Source: Bordetella parapertussis
GTDB lineage: Bacteria > Pseudomonadota > Gammaproteobacteria > Burkholderiales > SG8-39
Direction: 5' to 3'
Assembly: GCA_945862265.1 (NCBI GenBank)
Contig: CAMAXP010000011.1
Coordinates: 37,166-101,165, forward strand
Length of the DNA stretch: 64,000 nucleotides
The number at the start of each line of letters is the position of its first letter. The first letter of the stretch is position 1. A model generated the notes under the pieces. That model had not been told where the DNA came from, did no database searches, and saw only the letters and a list, made by a program, of their open reading frames with translations. This document shows, one piece after another, positions 10,049 to 19,126 of the stretch. A program made the position numbers and the translations under genes.

Positions 10049-11020
10049 ATGCGCAAAGTCGTCCTCCACGTCGCCCTGGCCCTCGGCATCCTTGCCGCGG
10101 GCCCCGTCATCGCGCAGGACGCCTACCCGTCCAAGCCGCTGCGGATCCTCGTCCCGTTCGCCCCCGGCGGCGGCATCGACATCCTCGGCCGCACCCTGGG
10201 CCAGAAGTTGCAGGAACGCTGGAAGCAGCCCGTAGTCATCGAGAACCGCCCGGGCGCGAGCGGCGCGATCGGGTTCGACATGGCGGCCAAGTCCCCCGCG
10301 GACGGCTACACGATCCTGATGTCGGTCAACACCATGATCATGCTCCCGAGCCTGAACAAGAAGCTCACTTTCGACCCGATCAAGGATTTTGTGCCAGTCG
10401 CGCCGGTGGCGATTGGCACCATGGCCTTTGTGGTGCCCCCTGCGCTCGGCGTGAAGACGGTGGCGGAATTCGTTGCACTGTCGAAGAAGGAACCCGGCAA
10501 GCTCAACTACGGTTCGCCCGGCAACGGCACACCGCACCACCTCGCGATGGAGCTCTTCAAGCAGCGCGCCGGCATTTCCTTGACGCACATTCCCTACAAG
10601 GGCTCCGACGGCATGATGACCGGCATCCTCGGCGGCCAGATCAGCGCAGTCTTCATGCCGATCCACCAGGCGCTCACCAATGTGCAGGCCGGGCGCATCG
10701 TGATGCTCTCGGCCAGCGGCACCAAGCGCTCCAGCGCGACGCCCAACGTGCCTTCGCTCGGCGAAGCCGCCGGCATCCGTGACATTGACGTCGACATCTG
10801 GTTCGGCGTGTATTTCCCGGCGGCCACGCCGAAGGACATCGTTACAAAGCTCAGCACCGAGATCAACGCGATCCTCAAGCTTCCCGAAGTCGCTGAAACG
10901 CTCGCCAAGCAGGGCCTGCAGCCCACCGGCGGGACGCCGGCCGAACTGGCCGACCTCACCTCGAGCGACCTCGACCGTTGGGCCCGGGTGATCCGGGACG
11001 CGAACATCCGCGCAGACTAG
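10049..11020 (+). CDS. Tripartite tricarboxylate transporter substrate-binding protein (Bug/TctC)
   Basis: A 323-residue Bug receptor. The signal peptide ends at IAQD and the mature protein starts YPSKPLRILVPF, followed by PGGGIDILGR, VIENRPGASG and KSPADGYTIL. The VPYKG-type loop appears as IPYKGSDGM. ATG at 10049 with CGGAG eight bases upstream is preferred to a GTG nine bases earlier. It lies nine bases before the flavin monooxygenase gene, so the two form an operon and the receptor probably imports the monooxygenase substrate. Confidence 0.92.
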   Translation: MRKVVLHVALALGILAAGPVIAQDAYPSKPLRILVPFAPGGGIDILGRTLGQKLQERWKQPVVIENRPGASGAIGFDMAAKSPADGYTILMSVNTMIMLPSLNKKLTFDPIKDFVPVAPVAIGTMAFVVPPALGVKTVAEFVALSKKEPGKLNYGSPGNGTPHHLAMELFKQRAGISLTHIPYKGSDGMMTGILGGQISAVFMPIHQALTNVQAGRIVMLSASGTKRSSATPNVPSLGEAAGIRDIDVDIWFGVYFPAATPKDIVTKLSTEINAILKLPEVAETLAKQGLQPTGGTPAELADLTSSDLDRWARVIRDANIRAD

Positions 11021-11029
11021 GAGCAGCAC

Positions 11030-12265
11030 ATGGAAGTCATCATTGTAGGCGCCGGGATTGGCGGCCTCACCCTCGCGCTGGAACTGCACAAGGCCGGCAT
11101 CGCGAGCCGGGTTTACGAGGCCGCGCCGGAAATCAAGCAGGTGGGCGTAGGCGTCACGCTGCTGCCGCATTGCGTTAAAGCGCTCGGCGAACTGGGGCTC
11201 GTCGATGAGCTCGGAAAACTGGCCGTCGCGACCCGCGAGACGGTGTTCTTCAATCGCTTCGGCCAGAAGATCCACAGCGAACCCACCGGGCGCCATGCGG
11301 GCTACGAGTGGCCGCAGTTCCAGGTGCACCGTGCAGACATCCTCAAGGTCCTGCTCGACGCATTCAAGGCTCGCGTCGGCGAGGATCGGCTGTTCCTCGG
11401 CTGGAAATGCACGGGCTTCGAGCAGGATGCAGGCAGCGTCAGCGGGAAATTCGTGTCCGCCAAGACTGGTGAGGCCCTGCCGCCGGCGAAGGGAGATGTG
11501 CTGATTGCGTGCGACGGCATCCATTCGGTGGTCCGCAAGCAACTGCACCCGAGCGAAGGCGCCCACGTCTACTCCGGCGTGAACATGTGGCGCGGCGTGA
11601 CCCGGATGAAGCCTTACATGACCGGCGAGAGCTACGTGCGCGCCGGCTGGCTGACGCCGGGCAAGATGGTGATCTACCCGATCCGCAACAACATCGACGC
11701 CGAAGGCCGCTCACTGGTGAACTGGGTCTGCGAAGTCACCACGCCCAAGTTCGAACAGCGTGACTGGAACCGGCAGGGCAACATCGACGACTTCATCGGC
11801 CCGTTCGCGGACTGGAACTTCGACTGGCTGGACATCCCCGCCATGATCCGCGCTTCGGACATCATCCTCGAGTTCCCGATGATCGACCAGGACCCGCTGC
11901 CGTGGTGGACGCAGGGTCGCGTGACCCTGCTCGGCGACGCCGCGCACCCGATGGTTCCGCGCGGCTCCAACGGTGCAGGCCAGGCGATCCTCGATACGAT
12001 TGCGCTGCGCGACCTGCTCGTCGCCAACAAGGACCCGCTGGCGGCACTGAAGACTTACGAGGCGCAGCGCCTGCCCGCCACGGCCAACGTGGTGCTGACC
12101 AACCGCAAGAACCCGCCCGACGCGATCCTGCGCGAGGTCTGGCAGCGCACCGGTGACAAGCCTTTCGCCGACATCGACGACGTGATCTCGAAGAAGGAGA
12201 TCATGGCGATCTCCGACGGCTACAAGAAGGTCGCGGGCTACGACCGCGAGTCTTTGCGCGCCTGA
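11030..12265 (+). CDS. FAD-dependent aromatic monooxygenase
   Basis: A 411-residue class A flavoprotein monooxygenase of the salicylate/3-hydroxybenzoate hydroxylase type. The FAD-binding motif is VGAGIGGLTLALEL at the N-terminus. The DG motif is in IACDGIHSVVR and the GD motif in LLGDAAHPMVPRGSNGAGQ. Such enzymes use NAD(P)H and O2 to hydroxylate phenolic or N-heteroaromatic acids. It is co-transcribed with the upstream Bug receptor. The last 28 bases overlap the convergent DUF349 gene. The exact substrate is not readable from the sequence. Confidence 0.9.
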   Translation: MEVIIVGAGIGGLTLALELHKAGIASRVYEAAPEIKQVGVGVTLLPHCVKALGELGLVDELGKLAVATRETVFFNRFGQKIHSEPTGRHAGYEWPQFQVHRADILKVLLDAFKARVGEDRLFLGWKCTGFEQDAGSVSGKFVSAKTGEALPPAKGDVLIACDGIHSVVRKQLHPSEGAHVYSGVNMWRGVTRMKPYMTGESYVRAGWLTPGKMVIYPIRNNIDAEGRSLVNWVCEVTTPKFEQRDWNRQGNIDDFIGPFADWNFDWLDIPAMIRASDIILEFPMIDQDPLPWWTQGRVTLLGDAAHPMVPRGSNGAGQAILDTIALRDLLVANKDPLAALKTYEAQRLPATANVVLTNRKNPPDAILREVWQRTGDKPFADIDDVISKKEIMAISDGYKKVAGYDRESLRA

Positions 12266-14475
12266 CCCCGGGGCTGGCCCCGGGTCTCACCCTCCAGCAG
12301 CCGCGACACCACGGCGGACATGCGGGCCGCCTGAGATTCATCCGGCGTCGCAACGATCGCGTACCACTTCGCCACCATCGCCTCCGGGTCCGTCGGAGCT
12401 GCGACGCCTTTGCTGAAGCGGTCCTGAAGGCGCGCAAGCATGCGCGCCCTGCGCGCCACCGCTTGCGCCGCAGGCGTCGGCAGGTCGAGGGCGATTTCGA
12501 GGTCGAGCAGCAGCGCATCGCGCTCGGCGAGGCCTTTTGCAAGGAGCTCGGGTGCGGCGTCGGGCACGGCGGCAGCCTTTTCGGCCATCACAGCAAACCG
12601 GGCTGCGTGCTTTTCACGCTTCTTCGCCTCGACCTCGCGAGCGGCCTCGGTCTCGGCCTTGCGGGCCTCGTCGCGCTTGGCGCGCTCTGCAACCACCTTC
12701 TCCTGCTCCACATCCCGACGCGCGAAGACGGCGTCGCAGGCGGTGCGGAATCGCTGCCACACCTTGTGGTCCGCGCCGTGCCGCAGGCCCACCGGCGCCA
12801 TTTCGTCCTTCCAGCGCCGCTGCAGGGTCTTGGCAGCGCTCATCGCTGCGCCCAGTTCCGGCATGTCCTTGAGCGCTTCGGCCTGCACGACCAGGTCCTT
12901 GCGTCGCGCGAGTTCCTTCGTTCGCGCCTCTTCGAGTTGCGCGTCGATCTTCCCGATCAGCGCATCGAAGCGCTTGCGCAGCTTGCGCTCGTCACCGAAT
13001 CCGGCTCGCGCGGCAGACCTCCACTGGCCGGCCATCTCCTCGCGCTTGGCCTCCATGACCTTGAAATCCGACGCGGGCGCCTCCGCCATCCAGGCTTCCC
13101 ACGCGACGCACATCGCGGCCTTCGCGGCGCGCGCGACCGCGTGCGCAACTGCCTCCGCTGCACGCTGTTCCGCAACCGGCTTGTAGGCGCGTTCCAGCGC
13201 ACGATCGAAGCGCTTCCACAGTCCCTGCGGTGCCCCGCCGTGCGCATCCAGGTTCTTCCACTCGCGGCGCAGCAGCGGCACAGCACGCGTGCGTTCGGCG
13301 ACATCGGGTTCGCCTACCAACAGCGCTTCGGCCGCGCCGATCAACTGCTCGCGCGCCTGGTCGGTGCCCCAGCGCGCCCAACCGACTAGGCGAGCCTCCT
13401 GCGACCGCGCGCGCTGCAGCCTGCGTGCCAATTGCCCTGCGGGCGCAGCGCCTCCCAGCAGGCGGTCGATGCCCTTGATCGCGGACTCCGCCTCGACTAG
13501 GCGCCCTTCCTCGAGGTGGACCTCGAGTTCCTCGAGCAGCTTTTGCACGGCCTCCGCGTCGAACTTCTTCTTCGCTGCAGCCGGCGCCTTGGGAACTGCC
13601 GGTGGCGGCTCGAGGGCTGCAGCGGCTTCAGCCGCGAGCCTCGCGGCTTCGGCGGCGAGCCTTTGCGCTTCCAGCAGGGCGGCGTGCTCAACGACCTCCC
13701 CGAGCACTGTGAGACGCGATTCAGCGTCCTGCAGCGCTTTCGCCAGGGACCGCGACGCGGGCAGCTGGGACAACCACGCCGGCGACTCGGCCGCATCCTG
13801 GGCTATGGCAGCACGGTGCGCGCCCCACGCTTCGATGTCTTGCGCGGAGGGCGACTCCGCCGCCGCGATTGAAGCCACCAGCGCCTGCGCCGAGGCGAGG
13901 CGCGCGCGCAGCGTGATCTGGGCCTGCGTCTCGAGCAGGACGCGGGCGCGCGCCTGCTCCAGCAGCGTTTCGCATTCCTGGGTTTCCTCGCCGCCCTCAC
14001 CGAGGGATGCAAGGTCCTTTTCGATCTGCAACAGGTGCGACACAGCGACGGGCGTCGCATCCAGCAGTGCACGGGTCGCGACGGCAAGCTCGGCCGCACG
14101 GCGGGCGCGCTCGCCTTCCTGCCGGGTTTCCCTCAAGGCGTCGGCGCAGTGGCGGTACACGTGCTTGTCCTTCTCGCGGCTGCCCTCCATGACCTGCTTG
14201 AGCACCGCGGCGTCGGCGATCCTGCGCACCGTGGCGAGACGTACTTCCGCAAACCTGCAGCGCACGGCCACTTCGGCAAGCAGTTCATCGCCTTCCACGC
14301 TTTGCGCCCATTCGGCCGCAAGGGCCTTGTCCGTGGCCGTGCAGGCAGCCTCGGCCCATACCGCGGGCGGGTCGCCAGCCACCGGCGCAGGCCGGACTGG
14401 CAACGCGGGTTCCGCGGGCTGGGCCTCCTTGCCCGCGCCCGCCCCCTGCTTGCCCCGCAACCAGCTTATCGGCAT
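12238..14475 (-). CDS. DUF349 domain-containing protein
   Basis: A 745-residue, very Ala/Glu/Arg-rich helical protein with repeated DUF349 units. Each unit shows a tryptophan-centred pattern: LRREWKNLDAHGG, MAGQWRSAARAG and LQRRWKDEMAPVG, each followed by a KRFD or QRFR helix. Long heptad-like stretches suggest coiled coil. The family is widespread in betaproteobacteria as a conserved protein of unknown function. ATG at 14475 is 16 bases after the SDR stop. The gene ends inside the convergent monooxygenase gene. Confidence 0.85.
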   Translation of the reverse strand: MPISWLRGKQGAGAGKEAQPAEPALPVRPAPVAGDPPAVWAEAACTATDKALAAEWAQSVEGDELLAEVAVRCRFAEVRLATVRRIADAAVLKQVMEGSREKDKHVYRHCADALRETRQEGERARRAAELAVATRALLDATPVAVSHLLQIEKDLASLGEGGEETQECETLLEQARARVLLETQAQITLRARLASAQALVASIAAAESPSAQDIEAWGAHRAAIAQDAAESPAWLSQLPASRSLAKALQDAESRLTVLGEVVEHAALLEAQRLAAEAARLAAEAAAALEPPPAVPKAPAAAKKKFDAEAVQKLLEELEVHLEEGRLVEAESAIKGIDRLLGGAAPAGQLARRLQRARSQEARLVGWARWGTDQAREQLIGAAEALLVGEPDVAERTRAVPLLRREWKNLDAHGGAPQGLWKRFDRALERAYKPVAEQRAAEAVAHAVARAAKAAMCVAWEAWMAEAPASDFKVMEAKREEMAGQWRSAARAGFGDERKLRKRFDALIGKIDAQLEEARTKELARRKDLVVQAEALKDMPELGAAMSAAKTLQRRWKDEMAPVGLRHGADHKVWQRFRTACDAVFARRDVEQEKVVAERAKRDEARKAETEAAREVEAKKREKHAARFAVMAEKAAAVPDAAPELLAKGLAERDALLLDLEIALDLPTPAAQAVARRARMLARLQDRFSKGVAAPTDPEAMVAKWYAIVATPDESQAARMSAVVSRLLEGETRGQPRGQARKDSRS
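12264..12286. terminator. GC-rich hairpin at convergent gene ends
   Basis: GACCC(c)GGGGC and GCCCCGGGTC pair with one bulged base around a tiny loop. It sits just past the monooxygenase stop and inside the end of the DUF349 gene. No T-run follows, so terminator activity is uncertain. Confidence 0.3.
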
Positions 14476-14491
14476 GTCCGCCTCATCGTTC

Positions 14492-15265
14492 TCAAAGGAC
14501 GCCCGACGTGCCGCCGTCCAGGTTGACACTGGTGCCCGTCACGTAGCTCGCGGCATTCGAGGCGAGGAATGTGATCACATTGGCGACTTCCTCGGCCTCG
14601 CCCACGCGCCCGAGCGGGATGTCTTTCGCCATGTTCGAGTAGAGGGCATCGACCGGAATGCCGGCCTTCTTCGCCTTGCCTTCGTGCTGGGCGGCCCGGA
14701 TCAACCCGATGCAAACAGTGTTCACGAGGATGTTGTCCGCGGCGTACTCCTTGGACAGCGCCTTGGTGAAGGCCAGGCCGGCGGCGCGCGTCACCGTGGT
14801 GGGCATGGACTTCGCGCGCGGCTGCTTGGCGCCGATATTGGTGATGTTGATGATGCGGCCGCCCTTCTGCTTTTTCATCTCGGGGATGGCGAGCCTCGCG
14901 AGGCGGATCGCGCCAAAGAGCTTCAGGTCGAAGTCCGCCTGCCAGGCCTCATCGGTGACCGACTCGAATTCGCCGGTGGCGGAGGTGCCTGCGTTATTCA
15001 CCAGGATGTCGATCCGGCCGAAAGCCTTGAGCGTTTCCGCAATCAGGCGCTCGCAGTCGGCCTTGACGCCCACGTCGGCCTGCACGGCGGCCACCTGGCC
15101 GCCCGCGGCGCGGATTTCCGCCGCAACGGCATCGAGCAGCTCGCGCCCCCGCGCCGCGATCACCACGCTGGCCCCCTCGCGAGCCAGCACCACCGCGGCC
15201 GCCTTGCCGATGCCCTGGGTGCCGCCCGTGACGATGGCAACCTTGCCCTTCAATCCGAGATCCAT
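14492..15265 (-). CDS. SDR family protein lacking the canonical Tyr-Lys pair
   Basis: A 257-residue classical SDR by fold: GTQGIGKAAAVVL binds the cofactor, NNAG is present as ILVNNAGTS, and the C-terminus ends SYVTGTSVNLDGG. At the active site, after NITNIGAKQPRAKSM, the usual YxxxK is replaced by TTVTR, so tyrosine and lysine are both absent. The serine position is also changed. A small SDR subgroup shares this look. Its chemistry is unclear; it may use different catalytic residues or be non-enzymatic. ATG at 15265 is preceded by GGAGGGCA. It diverges from a Bug receptor. Confidence 0.85.
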   Translation of the reverse strand: MDLGLKGKVAIVTGGTQGIGKAAAVVLAREGASVVIAARGRELLDAVAAEIRAAGGQVAAVQADVGVKADCERLIAETLKAFGRIDILVNNAGTSATGEFESVTDEAWQADFDLKLFGAIRLARLAIPEMKKQKGGRIINITNIGAKQPRAKSMPTTVTRAAGLAFTKALSKEYAADNILVNTVCIGLIRAAQHEGKAKKAGIPVDALYSNMAKDIPLGRVGEAEEVANVITFLASNAASYVTGTSVNLDGGTSGVL

Positions 15266-15345
15266 GCCTGCCCTCCTGCAAAAGTTCAATGCTACAGCCT
15301 GCAGGCGCCCGCCTTGGGGGATGCGCCTAAAATTCAGGGGGAAAA

Positions 15346-15531
15346 ATGAAACTGCGTGCGTTTCTTGTCGTGCTCGCGCTGGGTTGCATGGTATCCGCTT
15401 CGCCCGCGCGCGCACAGGGCAAGACGACGCGTTCGCCACACACTGGTACCGGACGCCGAAATTCACGACAGAGAGTTCCACGACAGGGTAAATTAGCCTC
15501 TCGCAGGCAAAAAGAAGGGGGCAGGACATGA
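15346..15531 (+). CDS. Small signal-peptide ORF coupled to Bug receptor, possibly decayed
   Basis: A 61-codon frame begins with a convincing signal peptide (MKLRAFLVVLALGCMVSAS then PARAQ) but continues as low-complexity basic sequence. CAGGGGGAAAA precedes the ATG at good distance. The stop overlaps the ATG of the next Bug gene (ATGA), so translation would be coupled. Shortly after the signal peptide another frame reads DAFATHWYRTPKFTTES, which looks more protein-like. That suggests a frameshifted secreted protein. It may be a pseudogene or a leader peptide. Confidence 0.4.
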   Translation: MKLRAFLVVLALGCMVSASPARAQGKTTRSPHTGTGRRNSRQRVPRQGKLASRRQKEGGRT

Positions 15532-16490
15532 GGAAAACAATAACGAAACTGGCCATCGCCTTCGGCGCCCTCGCGGCGGGATTTGCGCACGCCCAGCCTT
15601 ATCCGAACAAGCCGATCAAGATCGTCGCCCCCTTCGCACCGGGGGGAGGAACGGACTTCATCGCGCGCCTGATCGCGCAGAAGCTCACCGAAAAACTCGG
15701 CGCGCAGGTCGTCGTCGAGAACAAGCCCGGCGCGGGCGGCAACCTCGGCGCGGAGCAGGCAGTCCGCTCGCCCGCCGACGGGTACACGCTGCTCCTCGTT
15801 GCCGGCAGCTACACGGTGAACCCGAGCCTCTACAAGCTCACCTTCGACCCGGTGAGCGACATCACCCCGATCATCCAGTTGTCGCAGGGCCCCTTCATCG
15901 TCGCGGTCCACCCTTCGGTGCCAGTGAAAACGCTGAAGGAACTCATCGACCTCGTGAAGAAGCAACCCGACAAGCTTTCCTACGCGTCAGCCGGTTCGGG
16001 CAGCATCACGCACCTCGCGTCAGCCATGTTCGTGGACATGGCGAAGCTCCAGATCGTGCATATCCCTTACAAGGGCACCGGGCCGGCCCTCAACGACGCG
16101 ATCGCGGGCAACGTGCAGGTCCTGTTCGGCAGCCCATCGACCACGATCCCGCACATCAAGTCGGGGCGACTGCGCGCGCTGGCGGTGACCACCACCCATC
16201 GAATCGGGGCCGCACCCGATGTGCCCACCGTCGCCGAGTCCGGCCTTGCCGGCTATGAAGTGGTGCTGTGGCACGGCCTGGTCGGTCCGAAAGGATTGCC
16301 CCGTGCCATCGTCGACAGGATCAATGCCGAGGCCAACCAGATCCTCAAGGTCAAGGAGATGGACACGCTGCTCGCCACGGACGGCGTGGCCGCCGCAGGA
16401 GGCACGCCGGAACAATTCGCCGCGACGATCAAGTCCGACATCGAGCGCTGGGGCAAGGTCGTCAAGCAGGCTGGCGTAAAGGTCGACTGA
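15528..16490 (+). CDS. Tripartite tricarboxylate transporter substrate-binding protein (Bug/TctC)
   Basis: A 320-residue Bug receptor. Signal peptide to AHAQ, then YPNKPIKIVAPF, PGGGTDFIAR, VVENKPGAGG and RSPADGYTLL; IPYKGTGPA in the middle and a C-terminus GVKVD typical of the family. It diverges from the non-canonical SDR gene and overlaps a short signal-peptide frame by four bases. A perfect 10-bp hairpin spans its stop codon. Confidence 0.93.
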   Translation: MRKTITKLAIAFGALAAGFAHAQPYPNKPIKIVAPFAPGGGTDFIARLIAQKLTEKLGAQVVVENKPGAGGNLGAEQAVRSPADGYTLLLVAGSYTVNPSLYKLTFDPVSDITPIIQLSQGPFIVAVHPSVPVKTLKELIDLVKKQPDKLSYASAGSGSITHLASAMFVDMAKLQIVHIPYKGTGPALNDAIAGNVQVLFGSPSTTIPHIKSGRLRALAVTTTHRIGAAPDVPTVAESGLAGYEVVLWHGLVGPKGLPRAIVDRINAEANQILKVKEMDTLLATDGVAAAGGTPEQFAATIKSDIERWGKVVKQAGVKVD

Positions 16491-16511
16491 CCACCAAAGG
16501 AGGTCAGTCGA
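16483..16511 (+). terminator. Hairpin over Bug gene stop codon
   Basis: TCGACTGACC and GGTCAGTCGA pair perfectly over 10 bp around a 9-base loop. The stop codon lies in the left arm. There is no T-run, so it may be an mRNA-stabilising structure rather than a terminator. Confidence 0.45.
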
Positions 16512-16545
16512 GGCGGGGCTTTTCGCGCCTGCTACCCCGCGCCGA

Positions 16546-16674
16546 TCAGGTCGCTGCGGGCGCCGGCTTGGCTGCGTCCTTGACGGCTTTGCGGGCCGCC
16601 TTTTCGGTGCGCAGCATCTTCTTCTTGGCGGCGCCCTTGCGGCGGCGCGTGGTCAGCATCTTGGAATGGCTCAT
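16546..16674 (-). CDS. Small basic hypothetical protein
   Basis: A 42-residue Lys/Arg/Ala-rich protein (MSHSKMLTTRRRKGAAKK, then a KAARKAVKDAAK helix). AGGAGA sits seven bases before the ATG at 16674, which favours real translation. A longer frame upstream lacks such support. Small basic proteins of this kind recur in Burkholderiales; a nucleic-acid-binding role is plausible but not shown. Confidence 0.6.
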   Translation of the reverse strand: MSHSKMLTTRRRKGAAKKKMLRTEKAARKAVKDAAKPAPAAT

Positions 16675-17054
16675 GGAATTCTCCTCGGATGGGGTGGTGG
16701 CAATGTCCTGCCCGGGGGCGTTCACCGGGGGCGAAGCATAAAGCAAAAACGCGCTGCTCGCGGCGCAGGCGCTCGAAGAATGGAAATGCAACTCGTTGCC
16801 AATGGGCGCGTGTGCATCGGGACGCATTCCGCGAATACCCGCCTCTCGCTTGACGCACGTCAAATAATGCAGTGCAGGCCGAGGGCTAAAGTCCGTGGCT
16901 GGTGCGTGCGAGGGCCCTGAACCTGAACTGGGACAACGGCCAGGGAGAGAACCTCGACCGTACGGCGATCAAATATGTCCGCCGGAAGGCGCGGTGGTAG
17001 GCTGCCGGGACGCACCTCGTGAATAATTCCGTAGGCTGAAAAAGGGCTAGTTAG
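16675..17054. other. 380-base intergenic region, no gene recognised
   Basis: The region separates the small basic protein gene from the FHA gene, which diverge from it. It should hold both promoters. I see no convincing protein, RNA gene or repeat. AAGGG eight bases before 17055 can serve as ribosome binding site for the FHA gene. Confidence 0.5.
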
Positions 17055-18644
17055 ATGCCGCTCTCTCTGAGGATCTTCATTCGCACCGGAGACCGTCGAA
17101 GGCTGGTGGGCGAGCGGGTGCTGGAGGACGACCGGGTCACAGTGGGACGCAGCCCTGACTGCACGCTGGCCCTCGAAGATCCGAACCGGTACCTGTCGCG
17201 CCTCCAGGCCGAATTCGAGCGCACCGGACGGGGCTACCTGCTTCGGGTGATGTCCCGCACCCTGCCGGTGATCGTGAACGGCGTCCAGTATTTCCAGGGC
17301 AGCGAAGTCACGGTGCACGCAGGAGACCTCATCGCGATGGACGCCTACGACCTGGAGGTCGTCAGCGTGGCCCTGGCGAAGGCGTCTCCGGCCGCACCGC
17401 GTCCGACGCCGGCCGCCCCGCCACCCCGACGGCCTGCCGTCGAGGTCCGGGTCCAGAGCCCTCTGCCGCACCCCAGCCGGACCAAGTGGGTCCTCCTCGG
17501 AGGCGCCGTGATCGTCGTGGTTGGGTTGGCCGCCCTATTCCCTGTCCTGAAGGGAATGCTGCCCGACCCCGAGGCGCAGAAGAAGGCCGAGCAGGCCATT
17601 GTCAGGCTCGAAGGCAACGCACGATCCCTGCTGAAGCTGGCGGAAGGCGACCGGCGCGACGTCAAGGAGGCCACCGCGGCTTCGGCGCGCGAAATCGAGC
17701 GTGTCGAAGGGCTGGTGCGCTCCACCCGCACCAGCCAGGAGCGCCTGGCCCTTGATGCAGTGCTGGTCGAGGCCCGTCGGATGGCACGCGCATCGGCAGC
17801 GCTCGAAGACAAGGTACGTGAGCAGATCGATGGCCCGGCCGGTTTGCCCAGCGCGGAAGGCAACCTGAATGCCGCGGCGACAGCGGCCCGGGGCGGTGAC
17901 CGAGTCGAAGCCATCCGGCTGCTCGAAGGCACAGTCGCTTCGCTGACTGCGCTGCGGACGAAAGTGGCCGAGGAGCGCAAGGCGGTACAGGCCGACCAGG
18001 ACAAACGCCGGGAACAGCTTCTGGCGGCAGAAACCCGCGCGCTGGCCGATGCAGAAGCGCGCGCCCGGGCCGAGGCGGAGGCCAAGGCGAAAGCCAAGTC
18101 CAAGGCCGACGCAGAGGCTGAGGCAAGGGCACGGGCCGATGCGGACAAGGCGAAGCCCGCTCCGAAAGGAGCGACACCTCCCCTCACCCCGCCTGCCGCA
18201 CCGGCCACGCCGCCGCCGGCCCCCGCCCCGGTCGCATCGCCGCCCGACAAGCCCGCCCCCGCAAAGCCCGCGGCGGCAGCTGTCCCCGTCGCGCCCGTAG
18301 AGGCTTCGGCCTGCCTCGGCAAGCTGTCTGGCGCCTGGGCGCATTCCGCGGGCGGCACCTGGACCTTTGAAGGCGGCCAGGCTACCCGGGTCGTGGAAGC
18401 AACCCACTACGGGCCCCGGGCGCAGGAGATCACGGTACTGGCCCTGCTCATGTGCGACAGCGACAACCTCACCTACAGGATCGTAAGGCAGGCACTTGTC
18501 AATACTGGAAACCCTGCACAGGCTTTCGACAAGACCCCGGCCAGCGAGCCCGGCCTCGCAGTCTGGGAGAAGGTCTATACCCAGCGCTACGCCGTATCCG
18601 GCGCAGGCCTGCGCTTTGGAAGCCACACCTTTGCGAAGCGATAA
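17055..18644 (+). CDS. FHA domain membrane protein with coiled coil
   Basis: A 529-residue protein. Residues 1-105 form a forkhead-associated domain with GRS (31-33), LSRLQAEF (48-55) and VNGVQ (74-78). The usual SRxH histidine is glutamine here. After a Pro-rich linker, one transmembrane segment spans about 144-166. Next comes a long Ala/Glu/Lys coiled-coil region with AEA/KA repeats, then a Pro/Ala stretch. The C-terminal domain (about 417-529) has one pair of cysteines (ACLG and LLMC). FHA domains bind phosphothreonine, so a cytoplasmic FHA head with a periplasmic tail is likely. No kinase is nearby. A decayed copy follows directly. Confidence 0.85.
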   Translation: MPLSLRIFIRTGDRRRLVGERVLEDDRVTVGRSPDCTLALEDPNRYLSRLQAEFERTGRGYLLRVMSRTLPVIVNGVQYFQGSEVTVHAGDLIAMDAYDLEVVSVALAKASPAAPRPTPAAPPPRRPAVEVRVQSPLPHPSRTKWVLLGGAVIVVVGLAALFPVLKGMLPDPEAQKKAEQAIVRLEGNARSLLKLAEGDRRDVKEATAASAREIERVEGLVRSTRTSQERLALDAVLVEARRMARASAALEDKVREQIDGPAGLPSAEGNLNAAATAARGGDRVEAIRLLEGTVASLTALRTKVAEERKAVQADQDKRREQLLAAETRALADAEARARAEAEAKAKAKSKADAEAEARARADADKAKPAPKGATPPLTPPAAPATPPPAPAPVASPPDKPAPAKPAAAAVPVAPVEASACLGKLSGAWAHSAGGTWTFEGGQATRVVEATHYGPRAQEITVLALLMCDSDNLTYRIVRQALVNTGNPAQAFDKTPASEPGLAVWEKVYTQRYAVSGAGLRFGSHTFAKR

Positions 18645-18692
18645 AATGCCGCGCAGGCTGCATGAAAAAATAAAGCTCCGGGAGTTTTATAA

Positions 18693-19111
18693 ATGCCGCT
18701 TTCGCTAAAAATCTCCAGCCGAGCCACGGGCCGTTCCAGGTTTGTAGCTGAGCGCACATTCGAAGAAGAGCGCGTCACCATTGGGCGCGCCACGAACTGC
18801 ATCCTCGCGCTGGATGACCCGGACAAGTGCCTTTCGCGCGTCCACGCAGAGATCGCGTGCATGCCGCAGGGATACCTCCTCAAGGTGATTTCCAGCACGT
18901 CGCCGGTCATCGTGAACGGCGTGGACCACTCGCATGGAAGCGAAGTCATGGTTCGCGGCGGCCCTCGCCTTTGCCTGGCCCATGGTGAAGGGCATGCTGC
19001 CGGGCGGCAACGAGTAGAAAAAGGCGGAACAGTCCGAAGGTCGTGACCCAGCGCTACACGATCAGCGGGAACGGCATGCGCCTGGGCAACTACACCTTCG
19101 CGAAACGGTAG
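18693..19111 (+). pseudogene. Decayed tandem copy of the FHA protein gene
   Basis: The first 85 codons encode an FHA domain close to the upstream protein, including LSRVHAE and PVIVNGVDH, with GGGAG eight bases before the ATG. After GSEVMV the reading is lost. In another frame the text FAAALAFAWPMVKGMLPGG matches the upstream membrane segment (LFPVLKGMLP), then a TAG stop and KKAEQ. Next follows VTQRYTISGNGMRLGNYTF and AKR stop, matching the extreme C-terminus of the upstream protein (VTQRYA-like). So at least two internal deletions and one nonsense codon have removed the linker, coiled coil and most of the tail. Confidence 0.75.
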
Positions 19112-19126
19112 GCGGCGCGCCCAGCC

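Noticed and set aside
13289..15349. Very long open frame (686 codons) on the plus strand
   Set aside because: It runs antisense to the DUF349 and SDR genes, is extremely Ser/Ala/Arg-rich and has no motif. It is a high-GC antisense shadow.
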